A stretch of 64,000 nucleotides of DNA from Deltaproteobacteria bacterium. GTDB lineage: Bacteria > Desulfobacterota > GWC2-55-46. Under the pieces are notes generated by a model. That model was given only the letters and a program-made list of their open reading frames with translations. It ran no database searches and was not told the DNA's origin. Location: contig JACRNL010000007.1 in assembly GCA_016234935.1 (NCBI GenBank), positions 1-64,000 of the forward strand. Reading direction: 5' to 3'. Both the position numbers and the translations under genes were made by a program. Below, piece by piece: positions 41,368-48,899 of the stretch (its first letter is position 1; each line of letters begins with the position of its first letter).

Positions 41368-42335
41368 AGAAGAAAAAAATTCTTGTGTGCGGCGCGAGCG
41401 GCTTTGTCGGCAGAAACGTCGCTGAGCGCCTGGCGGAGAGAGGCGGCGCGGCGGTCTACGGCTCTTACTTTAAAAACAGGCCCGCAAGCGTCTCAGGCGT
41501 CAGGATGATAAAGGCCGACCTCACGAACGCGCGCGACGTCAGCGAGCTTGTCGCGGGCATGGACGTCATCGTGCAGGCCGCGGCAACGACCTCCGGCGCC
41601 AGGGACATCGTCTCAAGGCCGCATATACACGTGACGGACAACGCGGTCATGAACTCTCTCATTTTCAGGGCCGCGCATGAGCACGGCGCGGCTCACGTCA
41701 TATTCCCGTCCTGCACGGTGATGTATCCGTCCTCGGCCATACCGCTGCGCGAAAGCGATTTTGACGCCAACGCCGCGATGCACGCGAATTACTTCGGCGT
41801 GGGCTGGACAAAGGTCTACATTGAAAAGATGTGCGAGTTCTATTCGAGGATAGGCGCGGCCAAATACACCGTAGTCCGCCATTCGAACGTATACGGCCCC
41901 CATGACAAGTATGACCTTGAAAGGTCGCATGTCTTCGGCGCGACGGTCGCAAAGGTGATGGGCGCGCCGCAGGGCGGCGTTGTCGTCGTCTGGGGCGAGG
42001 GCACGGAGGAAAGGGATCTCATGCACGTATCCGACCTCGCGGCGTTCGTCGAGGCGGCCATTGACAGGCAGGAGGGCAGGTTCGAGCTTCTCAACGCCGG
42101 CCTCGGGACTTCCATCGCCGTCAGAGACCTTGTGAAAAAGGTCATAAGCCATTCCGGCAAGGAGTTGACGATAATCTTTGACAGGTCGAAGCCGACCATC
42201 ATGACCAGGCTTTGTCTTGACGTCGAGAAGGCGAAAAAAACAATCGGATGGGAGCCGCGCGTATCGCTGGATGAAGGCATAAAGAGCACGCTTCGGTGGT
42301 ACGGGGAGAATATCGGCCCGGCGGCGCGCCGGTAG
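41364..42335 (+). CDS. NAD-dependent nucleotide-sugar epimerase (Fcl-related)
   Basis: 323 residues of extended SDR: KILVCGASGFVGRNVAERLA, IVQAAATTSG, FPSCTVMYPSSAIPLRESD, Y-x3-K-like stretch in HANYFGVGWTKVYIEKM (the Tyr-to-Lys spacing is six, with Y-F-G-V-G-W-T-K, so the usual Y-x3-K is not clear) and VYGPHDKYDLERSHVFGATV. The last pattern is shared with the Fcl family. The unusual active-site spacing may mean an altered reaction or a non-catalytic homolog. It overlaps the previous gene by four bases; a 58-base gap follows. Confidence 0.78.
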   Translation: MKKKKILVCGASGFVGRNVAERLAERGGAAVYGSYFKNRPASVSGVRMIKADLTNARDVSELVAGMDVIVQAAATTSGARDIVSRPHIHVTDNAVMNSLIFRAAHEHGAAHVIFPSCTVMYPSSAIPLRESDFDANAAMHANYFGVGWTKVYIEKMCEFYSRIGAAKYTVVRHSNVYGPHDKYDLERSHVFGATVAKVMGAPQGGVVVVWGEGTEERDLMHVSDLAAFVEAAIDRQEGRFELLNAGLGTSIAVRDLVKKVISHSGKELTIIFDRSKPTIMTRLCLDVEKAKKTIGWEPRVSLDEGIKSTLRWYGENIGPAARR

Positions 42336-42393
42336 TCGAAGCGGGTCAATCCGGCGGCGGTATCGGGTTTTTTTAAAAAGAGGAGGGGCGGAA

Positions 42394-43860
42394 ATGTCAC
42401 AGGTGATCGTAGCGACGGTCAATTGCAAGAAAAGGCTTTACGCGTCAACGGCGGATGAGCTTGCCGCGATAGCCCCTAATATCCCGATGGGGCTTTTGGT
42501 CTCCTATCTCGCGCACAAGGGCGTCCCGGTGGAACTGATAGACTCCGACGTCGAGAACATCCCGGTGCGGGAGCTTGTGCAGGCGGTCATTGCGAAAAGA
42601 CCAAAGCTCCTGTGTCTCGTGGCCTCCGGCGCCAACCCCTCGGCCTCGACCATGAGCATGGTGGGCATACTGGACTTTTTCAAGGAATTCAACGTGGAGC
42701 CTGAAGCAAAAGGCATAACCACGGCCATATGGGGGCCGCATCCTACGGTGCTGCCTGAGCGGACGCTTGCCGAGACGGGCGCGGATTACGTGATAAGGGG
42801 CGAAGGGTATGAAACCATTGCAGGCCTCTATGAAAGCCTTATTAAAGGCAAGGGCGCCGGCGCGGTAATGGGGCTTTCCTGGATGAAGGGCGGCAAATAC
42901 TTCGAGACCGAGCCTCCGGCGCTTGTTGACGTGGACAGTCTGCCGATGATCGACTGGTCGAGGATGAACCCTGCGAGATACCGCGCGCACAACTGGCACT
43001 GCTTCGGGGACATCGGGAACCGGACGCCGTATGCCATCGTCTGGACGAGCATGGGGTGCCCGTATGCCTGCAACTTCTGCTGCATCAACAACCTCTTTGG
43101 AAAAAGAACATACAGGATGCGTTCCATAGACAACGTGATAGCCGAGATAGACGTTCTCGTAAACGACTACGGCATAAAAAACATAAAGATACTCGACGAG
43201 CTGTTTATCATCAAGCACCCGCGCATCGAGGAGTTCTGCGCCAGGCTCGAGGAGAGGAACTACGGCCTCAATATGTGGTGCTTCGCGCGCGTGGACACCG
43301 TCACGCCGGAAATTTTAAAAAGGCTTAAAAAGGTCGGGATGAACTGGGTGGCCTACGGCTTTGAGTCGGTCAACCACAAGGTGCTGGAAAATTCCAAGAA
43401 GCGGTATTCCCTTGACCTCATGAAGGACGTCATCAAGTGGAGCGTGGACGCGGGCGTCTACATTTGCGCGGACGCTATCTTCGGCCTGTGGGACGACGAC
43501 ATGGACTCCATGAACGCCACGAAGGAGTTCCTCTTCAAGCACAACTTCGAGTGGATAAACATCTATCCGGCCTTCGCGTTTCCCGGCACGGAGCTTTACG
43601 ACGAGTATATCAGGCAGGGCGTCATCCAGACGCCGAAGACGTGGGACCGCTATTCGCTCTATGGCTACGAATGCGAGTGCCTGCCCACGAAATATCTCGC
43701 CCCTGCCGAGGTTTTGAAGTTCCGGGACGACGTCTTCAGCGAGTATTTCACGAGGCCGGAGTTCCTGAAAATGATAGACGGCAAGTTCGGCGCCATGACG
43801 CGCGAACATTGCGAAAACATGACCAAGATAAAATTGAAACGCAGGATACTGGGTGACTAA
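42394..43860 (+). CDS. B12-binding radical SAM protein (paralog of the one at 33489)
   Basis: 488 residues, the same length and layout as its paralog: cobalamin-binding-like residues 3-180 (VIVATVNCKKRLYASTADEL, IPMGLLVSYLAHKGVPVELI, IRGEGYETIAGL) and radical SAM barrel 212-430 with C222-x3-C226-x2-C229 (GCPYACNFC). Shared blocks include RYRAHNWHCF and the C-terminal LPTKYLAPAEVLKFRDDVF. AGGAGGGGCGG precedes ATG 42394. The pair may carry out two related carbon modifications of the same glycan or sugar, but no product can be named. Confidence 0.86.
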   Translation: MSQVIVATVNCKKRLYASTADELAAIAPNIPMGLLVSYLAHKGVPVELIDSDVENIPVRELVQAVIAKRPKLLCLVASGANPSASTMSMVGILDFFKEFNVEPEAKGITTAIWGPHPTVLPERTLAETGADYVIRGEGYETIAGLYESLIKGKGAGAVMGLSWMKGGKYFETEPPALVDVDSLPMIDWSRMNPARYRAHNWHCFGDIGNRTPYAIVWTSMGCPYACNFCCINNLFGKRTYRMRSIDNVIAEIDVLVNDYGIKNIKILDELFIIKHPRIEEFCARLEERNYGLNMWCFARVDTVTPEILKRLKKVGMNWVAYGFESVNHKVLENSKKRYSLDLMKDVIKWSVDAGVYICADAIFGLWDDDMDSMNATKEFLFKHNFEWINIYPAFAFPGTELYDEYIRQGVIQTPKTWDRYSLYGYECECLPTKYLAPAEVLKFRDDVFSEYFTRPEFLKMIDGKFGAMTREHCENMTKIKLKRRILGD

Positions 43861-43880
43861 ATCTATAAGAAGGAGCCGCT

Positions 43881-44468
43881 ATGCAAAATAACGACGAGCT
43901 GATACGGAAAATTTTTGAAGAGAGCGCAAGGGTGAAGGAGAGGTTCTTCAGCAGGAAAAACCTTCCCCTGATCAACATGGCCTCGGAGATGATAGCCGAA
44001 GCGTTCAAGGCGGGCGGAAAGCTCATGGTCGCAGGCAACGGCGGGTCAGCCGGGGACGCCCAGCACATCGCGGGGGAGTTCGTCAATAAATTCGAGATAG
44101 AAAGGCCGCCCCTGCCGGCCCTGGCCCTTTCCACGGATAGTTCGGTCATAACGAGCATAGGCAACGATTATTCATTCGACCAGATATTTTCCAAACAGGT
44201 CAGGGCGCTCGGCAAAAAAGGCGACGTGCTGCTGGCAATCTCCACGAGCGGAAGTTCAAGGAACGTCATAAATGCCGCGGAGGCGGCGAAAAACATCGGC
44301 GTTAAGACGATAGCGCTCACCGGCAAGGGCGGCGGAGAGCTTGGAGGCAAGGCCGACCTTCTCCTGAATGTCGACGCGGACTCAACACCCCGCATACAGG
44401 AGGTGCACATCACCGTTTGTCACATCATTTGCGCCCTCGTTGACGCGGCGCTCTTTCAAAGGGTCTGA
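43881..44468 (+). CDS. gmhA: Sedoheptulose 7-phosphate isomerase
   Basis: 195 residues, the usual GmhA length. SIS domain motifs: GNGGSAGDAQHIAGEFVNKF, ALSTDSSVITSIGNDYSFDQ, AISTSGSSRNVINAAEAAKN and the metal-binding HITVCHIICALVD. GmhA converts sedoheptulose 7-phosphate to D-glycero-D-manno-heptose 7-phosphate, the substrate of HddA. AAGGAGCC lies 5 bases before ATG 43881. Together with hddA and hddC it supplies GDP-heptose. The transketolase pair could feed it with sedoheptulose 7-phosphate. Confidence 0.9.
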   Translation: MQNNDELIRKIFEESARVKERFFSRKNLPLINMASEMIAEAFKAGGKLMVAGNGGSAGDAQHIAGEFVNKFEIERPPLPALALSTDSSVITSIGNDYSFDQIFSKQVRALGKKGDVLLAISTSGSSRNVINAAEAAKNIGVKTIALTGKGGGELGGKADLLLNVDADSTPRIQEVHITVCHIICALVDAALFQRV

Positions 44469-44480
44469 AGAAAACCGCGC

Positions 44481-45329
44481 ATGAACGACCCTGTCTACAT
44501 ATCGAGTTCGTCCGTCCGGACGGAGGATATCGCCGGGGCGGCGGGGCTCCTGGCGGCCCGCGTCGGCAATATCGAGCTCTCCGGCGGCGGACGCCATGAC
44601 GCAGGGCTGCTTGGCAAGCTCAAAGCGCTAAGGCGCGAAAAGGGCTTGAACTTTCTGGTGCACAGCTACTTCCCTCCCCCTCCCGTCCAGTTCATCCTCA
44701 ACTTCGCCGATACCGGAGAAAAGACGCGCGCCTTCATAGACGAGAGCATGAGGTTCGTCGAAGGGCTGGATTGTCCGTATTATTCCGTTCACGCCGGCTT
44801 CAGAAAGGAGTTCACGCTGGCAAACGAGCTTCTTTTCGACGGCGAGAGCAAAAAGGCGTATGGCATGGAAGGCGTCTCAGCGAACGTAAGATGGTTTGAG
44901 GAAAAATACCCCGGTAAAAAACTGGCGGTAGAAAACCTCTACCCGAACAACGGCAATCCTGAAAGCTGTTTCCTCATGCACATTGCGGAAATATCAGGGT
45001 TCATGGATGAGCATGACGGCGCGAGCCTCCTTTTGGACCTTGGGCACTTGCAGATTTCCGCAAGGATGCTGGGCTTTAATTATGCAGGCGCCGTCGCGCT
45101 TTTGTTCGGGCGTTACGGCAAAAGGATCGCGGAGATACACCTCTCGGAAAACAACCTTATGAAGGATGACCACCTTCTGGTCGGCAAAGACAGCAATCAG
45201 TATGCGATTATAAAGGAATACGCCGGAGCGGTGCGGGAACGCGGCATAAAGCTGACCATCGAGGCAAGAAACGCAGGCATCGAAGATATACTCAGAAGCA
45301 AAGAGCTTATAAACGAGGCCGTTGGCTGA
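44481..45329 (+). CDS. Xylose-isomerase-like TIM-barrel protein
   Basis: 282 residues of the AP_endonuc_2/xylose isomerase-like family. Likely metal ligands are in YYSVHAGFRK, LAVENLYPNN, LLLDLGHLQIS and AEIHLSENN. Members are sugar isomerases, epimerases or sugar-processing hydrolases. Placement directly after gmhA suggests a heptose or keto-sugar substrate. The ribosome binding site is weak, and the gene begins 12 bases after the gmhA stop. Confidence 0.78.
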   Translation: MNDPVYISSSSVRTEDIAGAAGLLAARVGNIELSGGGRHDAGLLGKLKALRREKGLNFLVHSYFPPPPVQFILNFADTGEKTRAFIDESMRFVEGLDCPYYSVHAGFRKEFTLANELLFDGESKKAYGMEGVSANVRWFEEKYPGKKLAVENLYPNNGNPESCFLMHIAEISGFMDEHDGASLLLDLGHLQISARMLGFNYAGAVALLFGRYGKRIAEIHLSENNLMKDDHLLVGKDSNQYAIIKEYAGAVRERGIKLTIEARNAGIEDILRSKELINEAVG

Positions 45330-45338
45330 GGAATGGCT

Positions 45339-47015
45339 ATGCCCGACATATCAATACTCCTTCCCACAAGGGGACGCCCATTTTTGGTAAAGAGGCTTTT
45401 TGAAAGCCTTGCGCGCACGGCAACGGAACCCGGCAGGATAGAAATAATACTCTACCTCGACGCCGACGATACGGCAAGCCATTTGCTCGGACACGACGCT
45501 TTGAGCGTAATAAGGATCATAAGGCCGCACGGCGGCGACATGGGGGCCATATTCAAGGAGTCTTACAAGGCGTCCTCCGGCAGGTATATCATGCTCATGA
45601 ACGACGACGCGGTCTTCGGCACCAAGGGGTGGGATGAGAGGATAAAGGCGGCTTTCAGGGTCTTTCCCGATGACATAGCCTTTGTCTATGGAAATGACGG
45701 GGATCAGGGGGAAAAGGTGCCGACCTTCCCTATGCTCTCCCGCGCTGCGTGCGAGGTCATGGGAGAGGTCTGTCCGGCGCATTACCGCAATATCCACATA
45801 GAATCGCATCTGATAGACGTATTCAGGCAACTGAAGTCCCTGGGCCACGACAGGATAGTCTATCTTGACGACGTTATATTCGAGCATATGCACTACCTCG
45901 TCGGCAAGTCGCCATGCGACAATATTTACGCCAAAAAGAACACGGACGCGGATCATCAGCTCTTCATCGAGCTTGACGAGGAGAGGCGCTACATGGCAAA
46001 AAGGCTTGCCGGATACATCGAGGCCGCCGGCGGTGCGCGGGACGGCGTGTCCCTTGAAGGGTGCCCGGCCCCTGAAGGGCAGAGGCAAGGGCAAGGGTGT
46101 GACGCCCTTCAAGGGCGCAGAGCCATTCGCGCCGCAAACCGCGTGCCGGAGCTTTCCGTGATAATCCCCGGATGCTTCGATGCCCCTACCGGATGCTTCG
46201 ATGCCCCTACCGGATTCCACGGCGCCCGCGGACGGGAAGAACACTTTAGCCGGAGCCTTGACGCCGTCATCAGCGAGGCGCCTAAGGACGGCTGTGAGGT
46301 CGTCGTTCCGGTAAGCGCGCTTGCGCCTCCAGCGTTCTTAAGGACGCTGGAGGCAAACAGCCTGGTGAAGGTTATTCACTGTTCCGGCGCAGGGACGCTG
46401 TCCGGGATGTTTAACGCGGCGGCCTTTGCGGCCTTGGGGAAGTATCTTGTGTTTATCGGGCCCCGCATCGTGCCGGCGGACGGCCTCATTAAAGCCCTTC
46501 TCGGCGCCGCGCGGGCGGACGTGCAGGCCGGGGTGGTGGGCGTAAAGCTCTTAAACCCGCTAAACGGCAGGATACGCCATGCCGGAATAGGTTTTCTCAC
46601 ATCCGGCGGGCGGCTGGAAATGAGCCATCTCTACAGGGGGGCCGCAAGCGGCGACCTCTTTGCCAACAGGGCGCGCGAGCTTCAGGCTGTAAGCGGAGAG
46701 TGCATGCTTGTAAGGACGGACGCCTTCCTTGCCGCGGGAGGCTTTAACGGGACGCTCGGCGGCCTTGAAGACGTTGACCTGTGCCTCAAGATAAAAAGGC
46801 TCGGCATGAAGGTCGTCTATGAGCCCGGCGCGCGGGCTTACTGCCACGAAAGCCCGCAAGACGGCGGTTCCATGGATATGTATGTGGATACTCTTCTGGC
46901 TCTCTGGCCGGAGTTAAACGGCGATCTTGAGCGGCTTTTGGAAGAGGACGGCTTTGCCCTGCGTAAAGACGGCAGGTTTTTCAGATGTGAGCGCATTAAA
47001 AGCATTGGCGTTTAG
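45339..47015 (+). CDS. Two-domain family 2 glycosyltransferase
   Basis: 558 residues with two GT-A domains. Domain one (1-230) has ISILLPTRGRPFLVKRLFES, LYLDADDT and RYIMLMNDDAVFGTKGWDE. Domain two (265-540) has VPELSVIIPG, YLVFIGPRIVPADGLIKALL, ECMLVRTDAFLAAGGF and GGLEDVDLCLKIKRLGMKVV. The linker between them is widened by a palindromic element (46048-46123) and by a duplicated GCFDAPT heptapeptide (46170-46211). ATG 45339, 6 bases after GAGGA, is preferred over 45333. Two-domain enzymes often add alternating sugars of a repeat. It is the last gene of the glycan locus. Confidence 0.82.
   Translation: MPDISILLPTRGRPFLVKRLFESLARTATEPGRIEIILYLDADDTASHLLGHDALSVIRIIRPHGGDMGAIFKESYKASSGRYIMLMNDDAVFGTKGWDERIKAAFRVFPDDIAFVYGNDGDQGEKVPTFPMLSRAACEVMGEVCPAHYRNIHIESHLIDVFRQLKSLGHDRIVYLDDVIFEHMHYLVGKSPCDNIYAKKNTDADHQLFIELDEERRYMAKRLAGYIEAAGGARDGVSLEGCPAPEGQRQGQGCDALQGRRAIRAANRVPELSVIIPGCFDAPTGCFDAPTGFHGARGREEHFSRSLDAVISEAPKDGCEVVVPVSALAPPAFLRTLEANSLVKVIHCSGAGTLSGMFNAAAFAALGKYLVFIGPRIVPADGLIKALLGAARADVQAGVVGVKLLNPLNGRIRHAGIGFLTSGGRLEMSHLYRGAASGDLFANRARELQAVSGECMLVRTDAFLAAGGFNGTLGGLEDVDLCLKIKRLGMKVVYEPGARAYCHESPQDGGSMDMYVDTLLALWPELNGDLERLLEEDGFALRKDGRFFRCERIKSIGV
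46048..46123. repeat. In-frame palindromic elements in the glycosyltransferase linker
   Basis: CCCTTGAAGGG, CCCCTGAAGGG and CGCCCTTCAAGGGCG are separated by AGAGGCAAGGGCAAGGG. The open frame passes through them and gives a Gly/Gln/Cys-rich stretch (SLEGCPAPEGQRQGQGCDAL). The elements are at the boundary between the two catalytic domains, where an insert would do least harm. Confidence 0.7.
46170..46211 (+). repeat. Tandem duplication of 21 bp
   Basis: GGATGCTTCGATGCCCCTACC occurs twice in a row, followed by the partial unit GGATTCC. It encodes GCFDAPT twice within the linker region of the glycosyltransferase. The multiple of three keeps the reading frame. Confidence 0.9.
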
Positions 47016-47212
47016 GCGGTATAACGCCGGGCGCTGCAATCCACCGCTTTCCGCAGTTCTAATCAAACTTTAATGTTCGGTGTTGTATTTTGAACTATGC
47101 TGAGCTGTCCTGGCTAAACGGCATATTAAAGGTGTCCATTTGCGGAGCGTCCGTGTTGATTTGGCTGTGGCGTCATGTTAAAATCGCGCCGAACAACGTT
47201 GTTTCCGACGCA

Positions 47213-47239
47213 TTGCTGACCATGAAAATACGGTATAAT
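47213..47239 (+). promoter_or_regulatory. Possible promoter before cytochrome b
   Basis: TTGCTG at 47213 and TATAAT at 47234 are separated by 15 bp, shorter than ideal. Transcription would begin very close to ATG 47253, giving almost no leader. The rest of the 237-base space 47016-47252 holds nothing gene-like. Confidence 0.35.
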
Positions 47240-47252
47240 ACGGATAAGCGCG

Positions 47253-47924
47253 ATGGAATTTGAAAGAGATTCGCAGCGGACAGTTACGAGCGTTTGGGAC
47301 TGGCAAATCAGGGTCTTGCACTGGATTAACGCCATGCTCGTTATAACCATGGTTCTGCTTATTTTGGGCAAGGAGGGCATGGAGATAATCGGAGTGGAAA
47401 AAAGCCTCAGGGTTCCGGTAAAAAGGCTTCACGCCTACATAGGCCACATATTTATCATAACGTTCATGTTAAGGATTATTTGGGGCTTCATGGGGAATGC
47501 TTACGCGAGATGGTCCGACATGATCCCGTATAAGAAGGAGAATTGGGCTGCGATACGGACGAACATCAAGTGGTACTTAAGCGGCTTTAAGGGCAGACCG
47601 GCGCATATCATAGGACATGACCCGCTGGCGTCGCTCTTTTATATCGCGTTATTTATCGTTCTCATAGGGCAGGCGTTGACCGGGCTGTTGCTTTCAGGGC
47701 TGGAGTTCAAGACATTCCCTGGTGTGCTTATAACAGGGGGGCTTGGCGAGGCGTCCGCAAAGGGGCTCAAGCACGCTATCGGGGGCGTGCACGAGTTCGG
47801 CATGTTATTCATCTTATTTTTTCTGGCCGCGCATCTGACCGGTCTCGCTGTGCATGAGCTGAAGGAAAAAACGGGGCTGTTTTCCTCGATGATCCACGGG
47901 AAGAAGTATTTCCCGAAGGAATAG
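47253..47924 (+). CDS. Cytochrome b561-type membrane protein (Ni/Fe-hydrogenase b-type family)
   Basis: 223 residues with four transmembrane helices (about 22-44, 65-85, 128-150, 180-203). Probable heme-ligand His are seen in IRVLHWINAM, VKRLHAYIGHIFI, GGVHEFGMLF and FFLAAHLTGL. This is the di-heme cytochrome b fold used to pass electrons between the quinone pool and a partner redox protein. No dehydrogenase or hydrogenase gene is adjacent; the next gene, 9 bases later, is a response regulator. The partner is therefore unknown. Confidence 0.82.
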   Translation: MEFERDSQRTVTSVWDWQIRVLHWINAMLVITMVLLILGKEGMEIIGVEKSLRVPVKRLHAYIGHIFIITFMLRIIWGFMGNAYARWSDMIPYKKENWAAIRTNIKWYLSGFKGRPAHIIGHDPLASLFYIALFIVLIGQALTGLLLSGLEFKTFPGVLITGGLGEASAKGLKHAIGGVHEFGMLFILFFLAAHLTGLAVHELKEKTGLFSSMIHGKKYFPKE

Positions 47925-47933
47925 GGTGAAGGT

Positions 47934-48605
47934 ATGAGGATTCTTGTAATCGAAGACGAAAAAGACCTCGCAGGGATAATCAAAAAGGGGCTTGAGGAGG
48001 AGGGCTACGTCGTGGACACGGCCAACGACGGGGAGGAGGGCCTCTATATGGCCGAGAACTTCCCGGCCGACGTCATAGTCCTCGATATAATGCTTTCCGT
48101 GATGGACGGCCTGACCATGCTCACAAAGATGCGCAAAAAGGGCATTGACACGCCGGTCATCCTCCTTACGGCCCGCGACGCCCTTATTGACAAGATAAAG
48201 GGTCTTGATACCGGCGCGGACGATTACTTGACCAAGCCGTTTGTCTTCGGAGAGCTTCTGGCAAGGGTGCGCTCCCTCATACGCAGGAAGAGCGAGGTCA
48301 AACAGGCCGTCATACGCGTGGGGGACCTTGAGATAAACACCGCCAGCCACGCGGTCAAACGCGGCGCAAAGGCCATAACGCTTTCCGCAAGGGAGTATAT
48401 GCTGCTTGAGTACCTCGCGTACAAAAAGGACAACGTGGTAAGCAGAACAGACATAGTGGAGCACATATATAACGAAGACTCGGAGATGGATTCCAACGTC
48501 GTGGACGTTTACATCAATTACCTGCGCAACAAGATAGACAAGGGTTTTGACAAGAAACTCATCCACACGGTGCGCGGCGCAGGCTACATGCTGAAGGAAG
48601 AATAA
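47934..48605 (+). CDS. OmpR/PhoB-family response regulator
   Basis: 223 residues. Receiver domain with acidic pair in LVIEDEKDLAGII, acceptor Asp in VIVLDIMLSVMDGL, Thr in VILLTARDAL and Lys in YLTKPFVFGELLARV. The winged-helix DNA-binding domain begins near 130 (VGDLEINTASHAVKRGAKAI, LSAREYMLLEYLAYKKDNVV, SNVVDVYINYLRNKID). It is close to CusR/QseB-type regulators. The likely cognate kinase follows after a repeat-filled gap. It may be co-transcribed with cytochrome b, which ends 9 bases earlier. Confidence 0.9.
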   Translation: MRILVIEDEKDLAGIIKKGLEEEGYVVDTANDGEEGLYMAENFPADVIVLDIMLSVMDGLTMLTKMRKKGIDTPVILLTARDALIDKIKGLDTGADDYLTKPFVFGELLARVRSLIRRKSEVKQAVIRVGDLEINTASHAVKRGAKAITLSAREYMLLEYLAYKKDNVVSRTDIVEHIYNEDSEMDSNVVDVYINYLRNKIDKGFDKKLIHTVRGAGYMLKEE

Positions 48606-48682
48606 CCTGCCTTTTTTGAAAAAAAGGCGCTGCGCACGGCTAAAGCCTGAATATAACCCTCGTAGCTTTGCCCCGCCGCAGG
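48605..48682 (-). repeat. Solo inverted copy of the 53-bp tandem-array unit
   Basis: Read on the minus strand it runs CCTGCGG...GGGCAAAGCTA, an AGGGTT core, GGCTTTAGCCGTGCGCAG and then a CCTTTTTTTTC hairpin ending AAGGCAGG. It shares almost every segment, including the terminal hairpin, with the four-unit array at 11248-11490. It begins 1 base before the stop codon of the regulator gene ends. Confidence 0.8.
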
Positions 48683-48731
48683 CGGCCAAAAAATTTTAAT
48701 GCCTGCTGCGCAGGTTCTTGCCGTTACATAT

Positions 48732-48817
48732 CGTTCCCACGCTTCAGCGTGGGAACGCAGTCTTGGACGCTCCGGCAGCTCGAAACACCGGCTCGTAGTG
48801 CGACACTTCAGTGTCGC
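48732..48817. repeat. Two further REP-like palindromes
   Basis: CGTTCCCACGCTTCAGCGTGGG (stem arms CGTTCCCACGC and GCGTGGGAACG, 48732-48757) and GCGACACTTCAGTGTCGC (48800-48817) are perfect hairpins with the same TTCA loop. A degraded form of the first (CGTTCCCACGTTCCAGCC) follows the TPR gene near 4788. These fill the 294-base gap between regulator and kinase. Confidence 0.75.
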
Positions 48818-48899
48818 TGTCTTTAAAAACTACAGCTCGGTAGAAGCCCCGCACTACGTTTTGCCTGTATTATTAGCGGGTTGAGATTTAAAGGTATTC

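Noticed and set aside
46170-46211. Recombination or att core
   Set aside because: It is a simple 21-bp in-frame tandem duplication in a coding linker.
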